DNA of 26,508 bases from Bacteroidales bacterium UBA1204. Its GTDB lineage: Bacteria > Bacteroidota > Bacteroidia > Bacteroidales > F082. The notes beneath the pieces were generated by a model that worked only from the letters and a program-made list of their open reading frames with translations, was not told the origin of the DNA and searched no databases. Positions 8,525 through 16,259 of the stretch are shown here, piece by piece. Position 1 is the first letter of the stretch, and each line of letters begins with the position of its first letter. The position numbers were made by a program, and so were the translations under genes. The stretch is from assembly GCA_002310075.1 (NCBI GenBank), contig DBXU01000152.1, positions 2,225 to 28,732 on the forward strand, written 5' to 3'.

Positions 8525-9259
8525 TTATATGCCTCGTTGCTTCCGGATGGTTTCGTAAGCCACATTGATTTCCTGAAACTTCTTCTCAGCCGCTTGACGC
8601 ACCTCATCACCGAGATTGCTCACCAAATCCGGATGGTTCTTTTTGGCCATCTCTCGGTAAGCACGCTTCACTTCCTCATCCGAAGCTGACGGATCAATAC
8701 CAAGAATCTTGTAGGAGCTGTCGGTCTCCTTGATAAACATGGCCTTCACCGACTGGAAATCGCTATTGGTGACGCCCATATAGTCAGAGATGGTATTGAT
8801 GACTCCCAACTCCTCTTGCGAAATCGCACCATCGGCATTGGCAATGCCAAACAAATAATGCAACAACTGCAATCGCGAGGAATAATCCATATAATGGCCC
8901 ACCTGTTGGCTGACTTCGTAAAGATTGTATTCTTTCTCCAAAATCTCACGAAGCATCTTGATATAGCTCTCGGCTCGCTCCTGGCCGAAGTTCTGAAGGA
9001 AAAAACGCTTCACATAATCAAGCTCCGAACGCTTAATATTGCCATCAGCTTTCATCACGGCAGCAGAAAGCACTAAAAGAGTCACGTTGAAATCACGTTT
9101 TTCCTCCGTATTACCGAAGGTTTCATTCACCTCCGAGCGAATGATTCTAGGACGATTACTCGAAAACAAACCTCCTATGGCATAACCGATAATAGCTCCA
9201 AGAGGGCCTCCAAACGACCATCCTAGTCCGGTCAATATCAATCTTAAAAAAAATCCCAT
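8525..9259 (-). CDS. DjlA-like protein: N-terminal membrane segment, TerB domain, C-terminal J domain
   Basis: A 244-residue protein when started at the ATG at 9259; a longer reading frame to 9382 would run through the promoter and has no signal-like start. Residues 1-34 form a glycine-rich hydrophobic segment ([14 protein letters not shown]) like the dimerising membrane helix of DjlA. A TerB-like helical domain follows (about 50-165, with [14 protein letters not shown] and [12 protein letters not shown]), and a J domain fills the last 62 residues, with the HPD motif at 209-211. J domains stimulate the ATPase of DnaK; DjlA-type proteins are membrane-tethered co-chaperones. The gene is convergent with the Kgp-like gene and divergent from the Rgp-like gene, and I see no evidence that it serves the proteases specifically. 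Confidence 0.88.
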   Translation of the reverse strand: MGFFLRLILTGLGWSFGGPLGAIIGYAIGGLFSSNRPRIIRSEVNETFGNTEEKRDFNVTLLVLSAAVMKADGNIKRSELDYVKRFFLQNFGQERAESYIKMLREILEKEYNLYEVSQQVGHYMDYSSRLQLLHYLFGIANADGAISQEELGVINTISDYMGVTNSDFQSVKAMFIKETDSSYKILGIDPSASDEEVKRAYREMAKKNHPDLVSNLGDEVRQAAEKKFQEINVAYETIRKQRGI

Positions 9260-9283
9260 TCTTCTTTTTGTATTAATTGGGCA

Positions 9284-9292
9284 GCAAAAGTA
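9284..9292 (-). promoter_or_regulatory. Bacteroidetes -7 element for the DjlA-like gene
   Basis: On the minus strand this reads TACTTTTGC, an exact consensus match 24 bases before the ATG at 9259. It supports the shorter start, because the longer reading frame would place the promoter inside the coding sequence. Confidence 0.55.
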
Positions 9293-9355
9293 ATCAAAAT
9301 CCGCCACTTGACAGGAATTTTTCCTTTTGCCATATGAACTACGCAAAAAGATTTG

Positions 9356-9364
9356 TATATTTGC
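9356..9364 (+). promoter_or_regulatory. Bacteroidetes -7 element for the Rgp-like gene
   Basis: TATATTTGC is an exact match. A TTTG at 9326-9329 could be the -33 element, though the 26-base spacer is longer than usual. The element lies inside the 5'-extended reading frame of the gene, so translation must begin downstream, at 9401. Confidence 0.6.
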
Positions 9365-9400
9365 GCCCTTAAATACAACCATCTAATTTATCTAAAACAA

Positions 9401-12400
9401 ATGAAAAAAGTATTTTTATCACTTATGCTTGTCGCATTGTCAACAATGGCAATTGCACAACAATGGACTGGCATCAGCAAGAGCTCTCCTGCAGAGCCAG
9501 TGGTTAAACTGGTCTCAAGCAGTGAGCAACAAGTCGTCATAGACTTCAGCCTTGCTGGTTTCTACATGACCAGAGTGAGCACTCCTAATGGCATCCAGCA
9601 GGTCGTTTCCGTCCCAAAGATGGCATCCATGCTTGAAGCCGGCGCTCCCGACCTTCCACAATTCCCTGTTCCCGCGATCATTGGCGACATGGCTGAAATG
9701 GAAGTCAACATCATCAAAAGTGATTTCAAGGACTATCAAAACGTTGAAGTAGCTCCTTCAAAAGGCAACTTCAGCCGTCAGATTGACCCTGAAACCATGC
9801 CCTACACCTATGGCTCCATGTATAGTCAAAATGCATTCTATCCGTCTGCAGCCGCCTACCTTGAAACGCCATACATCATCCGTGACTTCCGTGGTCAGGA
9901 CATCATGGTACGCCCCTTCGCTTACAATCCTGTCACGAAGACCCTGCGTGTATACCATAACATGACCATCGAGATGCGCAAAGTGAGCAACAACGGTGAG
10001 AATCAGAAAGCCAGCCGCAAAGCTGCTCAGAAAGTCTCTCCCGAAATGATGGAAGCATACAGCCATCGTTTCATCAACTTTAAAGACAACGCGAAAGACT
10101 ACAACTTCATCACTGACCGTGGCGAGATGCTGGTCATTTGCCCCGACGTCTACATGGAGGCCATGCAGCCTTTTGTAGACTGGAAAAACCAGTCAGGTCG
10201 CCCCACCACCATCGTTAGCCTCTCTGAAGTAGGCGGTAACAACGACACTCAAATCAAGAACTACATTCAGAACATCTACAACGATCCTGAACACAATCTT
10301 GTTTACATCCTCTTGGTGGGCGACTACAGCGACCTCACTCCTCACTCGTTGGGCGGCGGCCGTTCCGACAACTGGTTTGGTCAGCTGGAAGGCTCCGATT
10401 ATTACCTCGAGGCTCTCACAGGCCGTTTTTCGGTGCAGAGTGTTGCTGACGTGGAAACCCATGTTGAGAAAGTGTTGTATTACGAACGTGACATGCCAGA
10501 AGGCCTCACTTGGGTCAATCAAGGCATAGGCATCGGCGCCAACGAAGGTGCCGGCAGCGGCCACAATGGTGGCGAAGCTGACTACGTGCACGTGAACTAC
10601 ATCCGTGACACCCTGATGCACTACACCTATGAAAATGTCACGCAACAATATAGCGGCGTGGGCAGCGGCACCAGCGCTTCTGCCATCAGTGCCGACTTCA
10701 ACGAAGGTAAGAGCATCTGCAACTATTGCAACCACGGCTCGCAAACCAGCTGGGCTGTGGCCGGCTACAGCAATAGCCACGTGAACGCCCTCGTCAACGA
10801 CGACAAATGGCCTTACATTTGGTCGGTGGCCTGCAACAACGGTCAGTTTGACGGCACCTGCTTTGGCGAGGCCTGGCTGAGAGCCACCAACAATACCACG
10901 GGTCGTCCCACTGGCGCCGTCGGCGGTATGTTCAGCTGGATCTCACAACCTTGGGTGCCTCCAATGACGGGTCAAGACGAGATGGTTGACATCCTCACGG
11001 AATGGAAACACAACGACCAGTTCAACCACACCTTTGGTGGTGCCTCCCTCAACGGCAGCATGTATATGCTTGACATGCACCCGAGCGACAACGGTAACAC
11101 CCATAACACGTGGATCCTCTTCGGCGACCCGAGTCTGATGGTTCGTACCGACAACCCCGTCAGCATGAACATCAGCTGCAATCCCTCCGTGTTGATGCTG
11201 GGAATGAGCGAACTTGAAATCACCGCTGAGAATACTGCTTTCGGCATCGCCACTTTGATGATGGACGGTGAAGTGATCAGCACAGGCTACATCCATGACG
11301 GCACATGCAGCCTCTCTTTCGCCCCGATGAACAACGTCGGAACAGCTACGTTGACAGTATTAGGTTACAATAAAGTTACCGAAGTCATGCCTATCGACGT
11401 CCTTCCTGCTGAAGGCCCCTTCGTCACAGTAACCAACTACACGCCTAACTTTGCCCCTGTCAACCAAGAAACCTTCTTGACCATGAGCTTCAAGAATGTG
11501 GGCGTTGATCCTACCAATGGCAACACTTCAGTTACTATTTCATGCGAAGACGAACGTCTGAACGTTATCGAAAACGCTGCACAATTTGAGGTGCTCCTTG
11601 CCGAAGAAACCGTGACTTTACAGGATGCTTTCAGCTTTATCATTTCCGAAGGTGTTGAAGACGGCACAAGATTCCAAATCGACGTTACCATGAACGACGG
11701 CAGACAGACCTGGAACGGCAAAGCCATCATCACTGCAGGACAAGCCATCCTTGAATATGGTAGCACCACATGGGCCGGCAGCTTCGTCCCTGGAGAGACT
11801 GTGGCTCTTGTTACAACTTTCAAGAATGTCGGTCACTACATGGCCACAAACGCCATCGCCAGCATCGCATGCGAAAGCGAGTTCATCACCCTCCTCAATC
11901 CCACGATCGAGATGGGCACCATCGATCCTGAAGGCATTGCCACCTGCGTATTCGAAGTCCTCGTTGACGCTGCATGCCCTGAATCCGAACAGATTCCCGT
12001 GACCTTCACGATGGTCGCTGACGGCGACTTGACCGCAGAAGGCGGCATTACCTTGAAGAACACATGTAACGTTGTCTTCAACCTCACCGACTCCTATGGT
12101 GACGGTTGGAACGGCGCCCACTTAGATGTCAGCTTCGATGATGGCACTCCAACACAAAGCATGACCATCAGCAGTGGCAACGCTTCAGCCACTTACACTG
12201 TTGAAATCAGCAATGGCGTTCATGTTACCCTTAACTGGACCAGCGGACAGTGGGACAGCGAGTGCTCATTCACAGTGAAATATGAAGACGGTGACGATAT
12301 CTACAATTGCACTTCCGTCCACAGCGGTCTCCTCTATGAGTTCGACTGCAACTGCGGTGGAGGTACGGCTGGAACATTCAACCCTGTAGAGAACTTGACC

Positions 12401-12859
12401 GCCGAAGTGGAAATCGGCTCTATCACCCTGACATGGGAAGCTCCCGAAGGCGCCATTAACTACATTATCAACCGCAATGGCATCGAGATTGCCCAAACCA
12501 CAGAGGTCACCTTCCTCGATGAAGTTTTCACCGAGGCTTTATACACCTACTGCGTTACAGCTGAATATGCTGATGGCACAAGTTTGCCAGAGTGCATCGT
12601 TGTTAAGAGTGAACTCGGTGTCGATGAGAACGGAACCGAATTTGCAATCTATCCCAATCCTGTGAACAACATGCTGTACATTAACAGTAACAATGCTGAA
12701 TTCAGCTATGAGATGTTCAACGGCATGGGTCAAAAGGTTGCCAGTGGTAATGCCACGGGCAATGCTCAAATCAGTGTCGACAACATGACCAAGGGCGTCT
12801 ATTTCCTCCGCCTTACCTCGGGCACTCAAGTCCGCATGGAAAAGGTCGTTGTGGAATAA
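9401..12859 (+). CDS. Arginine-gingipain-like (C25) secreted cysteine protease with T9SS sorting domain
   Basis: The frame opens at 9353, but the ATG at 9401 gives a standard signal peptide (MKKVFLSLMLVALSTMAIAQ) and clears the promoter, so the mature gene encodes 1152 residues. After a propeptide of roughly 220 residues comes a C25 catalytic domain resembling RgpB: DWKNQSGRPT, ILLVGDYSDL, YCNHGSQTSW with H445, SVACNNG with C478, PPMTGQDEM, TFGGASLNG and LFGDPSLMVRT. H445 and C478 are 33 apart as in RgpB. D394 in GEADYVH aligns with the RgpB S1-pocket aspartate (D163) and E382 with its third catalytic residue, so arginine specificity is likely. An Ig-like domain follows, then the same C-terminal modules as the neighbouring protease, including FN3 (about 995-1072) and the T9SS domain (1081-1152). 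It has its own promoter and terminator. Confidence 0.93.
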   Translation: MKKVFLSLMLVALSTMAIAQQWTGISKSSPAEPVVKLVSSSEQQVVIDFSLAGFYMTRVSTPNGIQQVVSVPKMASMLEAGAPDLPQFPVPAIIGDMAEMEVNIIKSDFKDYQNVEVAPSKGNFSRQIDPETMPYTYGSMYSQNAFYPSAAAYLETPYIIRDFRGQDIMVRPFAYNPVTKTLRVYHNMTIEMRKVSNNGENQKASRKAAQKVSPEMMEAYSHRFINFKDNAKDYNFITDRGEMLVICPDVYMEAMQPFVDWKNQSGRPTTIVSLSEVGGNNDTQIKNYIQNIYNDPEHNLVYILLVGDYSDLTPHSLGGGRSDNWFGQLEGSDYYLEALTGRFSVQSVADVETHVEKVLYYERDMPEGLTWVNQGIGIGANEGAGSGHNGGEADYVHVNYIRDTLMHYTYENVTQQYSGVGSGTSASAISADFNEGKSICNYCNHGSQTSWAVAGYSNSHVNALVNDDKWPYIWSVACNNGQFDGTCFGEAWLRATNNTTGRPTGAVGGMFSWISQPWVPPMTGQDEMVDILTEWKHNDQFNHTFGGASLNGSMYMLDMHPSDNGNTHNTWILFGDPSLMVRTDNPVSMNISCNPSVLMLGMSELEITAENTAFGIATLMMDGEVISTGYIHDGTCSLSFAPMNNVGTATLTVLGYNKVTEVMPIDVLPAEGPFVTVTNYTPNFAPVNQETFLTMSFKNVGVDPTNGNTSVTISCEDERLNVIENAAQFEVLLAEETVTLQDAFSFIISEGVEDGTRFQIDVTMNDGRQTWNGKAIITAGQAILEYGSTTWAGSFVPGETVALVTTFKNVGHYMATNAIASIACESEFITLLNPTIEMGTIDPEGIATCVFEVLVDAACPESEQIPVTFTMVADGDLTAEGGITLKNTCNVVFNLTDSYGDGWNGAHLDVSFDDGTPTQSMTISSGNASATYTVEISNGVHVTLNWTSGQWDSECSFTVKYEDGDDIYNCTSVHSGLLYEFDCNCGGGTAGTFNPVENLTAEVEIGSITLTWEAPEGAINYIINRNGIEIAQTTEVTFLDEVFTEALYTYCVTAEYADGTSLPECIVVKSELGVDENGTEFAIYPNPVNNMLYINSNNAEFSYEMFNGMGQKVASGNATGNAQISVDNMTKGVYFLRLTSGTQVRMEKVVVE

Positions 12860-12918
12860 CAACCTCCCTTTTTAAAAGAAAAAAGCTGCTCAAAAAAAAC
12901 GAGCGGCTTTTTTCTTTT
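11438..12918 (+). repeat. C-terminal module and terminator shared with the Kgp-like gene (copy 2)
   Basis: From residue 680 to the stop and through the hairpin this stretch is the counterpart of 7032-8509. The catalytic regions upstream do not show comparable similarity, so the boundary falls between the gingipain Ig-like domain and the CARDB-like region. Confidence 0.85.
12874..12918. terminator. Intrinsic terminator between convergent genes
   Basis: Arms of 18 bases (12874-12891 and 12901-12918) pair with a single G-T wobble around a nine-base loop (eight A and a C). The GC core GCTGCTC/GAGCGGC and the A/T flanks resemble the terminator at 8474-8509. It separates the Rgp-like gene from the convergent DUF4249 gene and can act both ways. 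Confidence 0.88.
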
Positions 12919-12938
12919 TACAATAATAGCAAATCTCT

Positions 12939-13829
12939 CTAACGATCCTCGAACACCGTAGACTTGGAGGCAACAGAGGCCGTCAAGAACCAACCAACCG
13001 CTCGATCGGAAGGTTGAATATTGGTATATACATTAGTTGGAGCACCCATCATAGGATTACTTCCCGACGACATGATCATACTGTAAACATACATCAAATA
13101 GTCGGCAGGGATGCTATAAAGGTCAACATGGATGCGGTCTCCATCTCTTAGAGTTGACTTACGGAACATATGAATCGGGATCTCCTTGTTGGCAGCCTGC
13201 ATCTCAGGACCGTTGATGTAATATCCAGCATACCCGCCCACAGGGATGACCATCCGTTGTGTCAGCGTGTCGGTTAGCAAAGTGTCGTTTTTCGTCACCA
13301 TCGGCATATATACAATGCTTTGATCGGGGAGGCTCATGAAATATGGATACAGCCACTCAATGGTATCACCGAAAATGACATTAGGGACCGTGTCTGCACC
13401 CCCATTGAAAGGCTTCACTACAACGCTGTCTATGCTCTCAACATTATTAGGCATGAAACTCTCCGCTTTTAAATGCAAAAACTCTCCTTCCGACTCAACA
13501 TCGATAAACAAACGATAAAGAGTATTTTTCCTACCTGCCACAAGGTCTGTTAAATAATGACCCTCTCGTGATGCATCCTCATGATAATAAAAAGTATCAA
13601 TACCGTCAGTGACATATACTGAGGCTCCTTTTATCATCTTAACCTCTTGATCATAAAAACCAGCCGTATAACTCAATATGGTTTCATGGTGCTTCATTTC
13701 ATCAGTGAAAGACGCATCCACACCTATCATTGGAGTACCGTCCTCCAGATCAATCACAATATCTTCCGTGCAAGAGGCAACGAAAAACAACATTGCTGAT
13801 AGCCCGAATAATATCTTTCTTTTTTTCAT
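12939..13829 (-). CDS. DUF4249 family lipoprotein
   Basis: A 296-residue lipoprotein with a lipobox ending VASC at residue 20, so the mature protein starts at C20. The body (ASFTDEM, then GASVYVTDG, HYLTDLVAGRKNTLYRLFIDVE and a late VYSMIMSSG) has the pattern of DUF4249 proteins, which in Bacteroidetes are usually encoded next to a TonB-dependent receptor carrying a carboxypeptidase-regulatory-like domain. Here it follows that receptor with a four-base gap and surely shares its transcript. It probably sits at the outer membrane and assists substrate capture, but the substrate is unknown. It ends against the bidirectional terminator at 12874-12918. Confidence 0.85.
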   Translation of the reverse strand: MKKRKILFGLSAMLFFVASCTEDIVIDLEDGTPMIGVDASFTDEMKHHETILSYTAGFYDQEVKMIKGASVYVTDGIDTFYYHEDASREGHYLTDLVAGRKNTLYRLFIDVESEGEFLHLKAESFMPNNVESIDSVVVKPFNGGADTVPNVIFGDTIEWLYPYFMSLPDQSIVYMPMVTKNDTLLTDTLTQRMVIPVGGYAGYYINGPEMQAANKEIPIHMFRKSTLRDGDRIHVDLYSIPADYLMYVYSMIMSSGSNPMMGAPTNVYTNIQPSDRAVGWFLTASVASKSTVFEDR

Positions 13830-13833
13830 GACT

Positions 13834-16176
13834 TCAAAAACTAAAGTTATAAGAGATAGAAGGTACTGCGGAAAACAGATACATATTCTTAGTAGCTATA
13901 CCTCCACTCCCATCTTGTTCAAAGGTAATGGCCCAGGTGTTGTGGTGAGCGTAGGCGTTATAAACTGACACATTGATTTCATGCTGCCATTTCTTATTCT
14001 TCAATTGTCCCAACTTACAGGTGAACGAGAGATCCAATCGGTGATAATCCGGATAACGGCTTTCATTACGTTTACCATTATACACTGCATAAGTCACCCC
14101 ACCAAGGGTGTATTGCCCATATGGGAATGTCACAGGTTGTCCTGTGTTATAGATCCAATTGGCCGCGATGTTGATGCGAGGTGAGACCTCGTAATCGGCT
14201 ACAACCACGAAATTATGGGGACGATCGTATGGTGAGCGATATTCCTTCCCATAATTGATACCTTCTATGGTACGGAAAGTCCTTGAATAAGTGTATGAGA
14301 CCCAGCCCGTAAACTTACCCACGTTCTTACGAACCAAAAACTCGGCGCCATACGAACGACCCTTACCCGTCCGCAGTTCACCATCAATCAGTAGGTATCC
14401 ATAAGTGATGGCATTATCCTTGAAGTCTATTACGTTTTTCATATCCTTATAATACACTTCAACTGAGGTCTCAACCGCATCGTTATGGAAGTTCCGGAAA
14501 TAACCTATCGCCCATTGGTCACATTTTTGCGGCTTTACATTCGGACTCGTCGGGAACCAAACATCGAAAGGAAGACCTCCGGTGGCCGCCGACGCCACCT
14601 GAGCATATTGAACCGTACGTGAATAAGAAGCTTTGACAGACGACCGCTCATCAATTCGATACATAGCTGCCAACCGAGGTTCAGGGGCTATTACGGTGTG
14701 GAAAACCTCTCCTTTCCCATAATGCGAAGTGTCGCAAACCAAATGATTGTCATCAAAAACATACAAATCCTCTGCACCTATGTTTTGGAATCCCGACATG
14801 CGCATCCCAAAACGAAACGAAAAACTGGGGGTTGGAGTAAAGTCGTGGCTAAAATAAAGTCCGTGTTCCAAAGCCTTGCGAGACACAGACTCTGTTTGGT
14901 CGATTTGAAGATATTGCGCCAAAGCACCTCCCCTGTCATCAATCTCACCTTGTTTATATGACTGCAGTGCTGAAACGAAACCAAATTTAGTCATATGTTT
15001 CTCGTTCCATATCATAGCGAAGTCATAAGATAAACTAACCGCATCGGTGCCAGCTTTGATGGTAAAGTCATATGGGTCAAAGTCGATATCAATGCCGTAA
15101 CGATAATGGGACCCTATAAGCGACAGGTTAGACGTCAAACGATCCGAGAAGACATGGTTCCATCGCAAAGTACCACTGGAGTTGCCGTATCCCAAACCAA
15201 ACATTTTTTGCATTAGGAATTCATCATGTCCGTGATAGACAGAGGCAAACAGGCGGTTGTTTTTGTTCACAACCTGGGTCACTTTGGCATTCAAGTCGTA
15301 GAAATAGATCTTGGATTGGTTCAAATCATCACCCAAAAAAGGCAGGACCAAACCTGCATAAGTAGTACGACCGGCTACCATGACAGAGGTCTTTTGATCA
15401 AACAAGGGTGATTCAAGCATCAAACGACTGGTTACCAACCCCACACCTCCTTGACCCGACAACTTTTTCGGCATCTCGTCTTTGACCTGGACATCCAAGA
15501 CAGAAGAAAGACGTCCTCCATAATTGGCTGGAATATCTCCTTTATATAAGGTGGCGTCCTTCACCACGTCATTGTTAAACACAGAGAAAAAGCCCAAGAA
15601 ATGAGAAGCGTTATAAATAGGCGCCTGATCCAAAAGTATAAGATTATGATCTGTTGCACCGCCACGCACGCTAAAACCCGAGGAACCCTCTGATGCCGCT
15701 TGAACACCTGGCAACAACTGTATCGATTTAATAACATCCACTTCGCCCATCAAAGCAGGGATTTTTTTGATGGTAATCATATCAAGTGACTGTACGCTCA
15801 TTGCCATCTCGCTGACATTACGGTCTTTCCTCTGACTGGTAACCTCCACTTCCGAGAGTTGCTCTGATTCAGGTTTCAACTTCATATTAATGGTTTGGGG
15901 CTTATTGCCGACACTCACCTTTTTGTTAAGGGTGCTGTACCCAATGTAGGAAACGCGCAACACATGTTCTCCTATAGGCAAATCCAAAGAATAGCGGCCT
16001 CTCTCATCAGTGGTAGTACCCACATGAAGCCCCTCTTCATATATGGAAACGCCTATCAAGGTCTCACCCGTATCGGCATCCTTGATGGCACCTGCTATCC
16101 GACCTTTTTGTTGCGCAAACGAGCTGACAGTCAGCACAAAAAGAAATATAAATGATATTACCAGTCTACGATGCAT
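13834..16176 (-). CDS. TonB-dependent receptor with carboxypeptidase-regulatory-like domain
   Basis: A 780-residue outer-membrane receptor when started at the ATG at 16176, where the signal peptide MHRRLVISFIFLFVLTVSSF begins; an upstream TTG in frame at 16200 overlaps the -7 element and is rejected. After cleavage near A21 comes the carboxypeptidase-regulatory-like domain (about 25-105, GAIKDADTGETLIGVSIYEEG), then the plug (about 115-220, with VKSIQLLPGVQ and GFSVRGGATDHNLILLD) and the beta-barrel, ending in SYNFSF with the terminal phenylalanine needed for barrel insertion. Such receptors import large or scarce nutrients using TonB energy. It is followed by a DUF4249 lipoprotein rather than a SusD homologue, so it is not a standard SusCD polysaccharide system. 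The ligand cannot be inferred. Confidence 0.93.
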   Translation of the reverse strand: MHRRLVISFIFLFVLTVSSFAQQKGRIAGAIKDADTGETLIGVSIYEEGLHVGTTTDERGRYSLDLPIGEHVLRVSYIGYSTLNKKVSVGNKPQTINMKLKPESEQLSEVEVTSQRKDRNVSEMAMSVQSLDMITIKKIPALMGEVDVIKSIQLLPGVQAASEGSSGFSVRGGATDHNLILLDQAPIYNASHFLGFFSVFNNDVVKDATLYKGDIPANYGGRLSSVLDVQVKDEMPKKLSGQGGVGLVTSRLMLESPLFDQKTSVMVAGRTTYAGLVLPFLGDDLNQSKIYFYDLNAKVTQVVNKNNRLFASVYHGHDEFLMQKMFGLGYGNSSGTLRWNHVFSDRLTSNLSLIGSHYRYGIDIDFDPYDFTIKAGTDAVSLSYDFAMIWNEKHMTKFGFVSALQSYKQGEIDDRGGALAQYLQIDQTESVSRKALEHGLYFSHDFTPTPSFSFRFGMRMSGFQNIGAEDLYVFDDNHLVCDTSHYGKGEVFHTVIAPEPRLAAMYRIDERSSVKASYSRTVQYAQVASAATGGLPFDVWFPTSPNVKPQKCDQWAIGYFRNFHNDAVETSVEVYYKDMKNVIDFKDNAITYGYLLIDGELRTGKGRSYGAEFLVRKNVGKFTGWVSYTYSRTFRTIEGINYGKEYRSPYDRPHNFVVVADYEVSPRINIAANWIYNTGQPVTFPYGQYTLGGVTYAVYNGKRNESRYPDYHRLDLSFTCKLGQLKNKKWQHEINVSVYNAYAHHNTWAITFEQDGSGGIATKNMYLFSAVPSISYNFSF

Positions 16177-16196
16177 CTTTATCTCCGAATAATTGT

Positions 16197-16205
16197 GCAA
16201 AAATA
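16197..16205 (-). promoter_or_regulatory. Bacteroidetes -7 element for the TonB-dependent receptor operon
   Basis: On the minus strand it reads TATTTTTGC, 20 bases before the ATG at 16176. It suggests that the receptor operon is transcribed independently of the upstream polymerase genes. Confidence 0.55.
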
Positions 16206-16259
16206 CGAAACATCAGGCATTCGCCGCTTGCTTTTTCGCCGAAACATTGGAAACATTCT

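Noticed and set aside
9260..9382. Longer 285-residue version of the DjlA-like protein
   Set aside because: The extension crosses the -7 element at 9284-9292 and carries no domain; the ATG at 9259 begins the glycine-rich membrane segment.
9353..9400. Upstream start for the Rgp-like gene at 9353
   Set aside because: It would put the -7 element inside the gene and bury the signal peptide; the ATG at 9401 starts directly with a canonical signal peptide.
12892..12900. Run of eight A followed by C as a possible slippage site or tract element
   Set aside because: It is the loop of the terminator hairpin and lies outside any gene.
13834..16176. SusC-type polysaccharide uptake system
   Set aside because: The receptor is shorter than typical SusC and its partner is a DUF4249 lipoprotein, not SusD; no glycan enzymes are adjacent.
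16177..16200. TTG start of the TonB-dependent receptor at 16200
   Set aside because: The codon overlaps the -7 element and adds residues ahead of a normal signal peptide.
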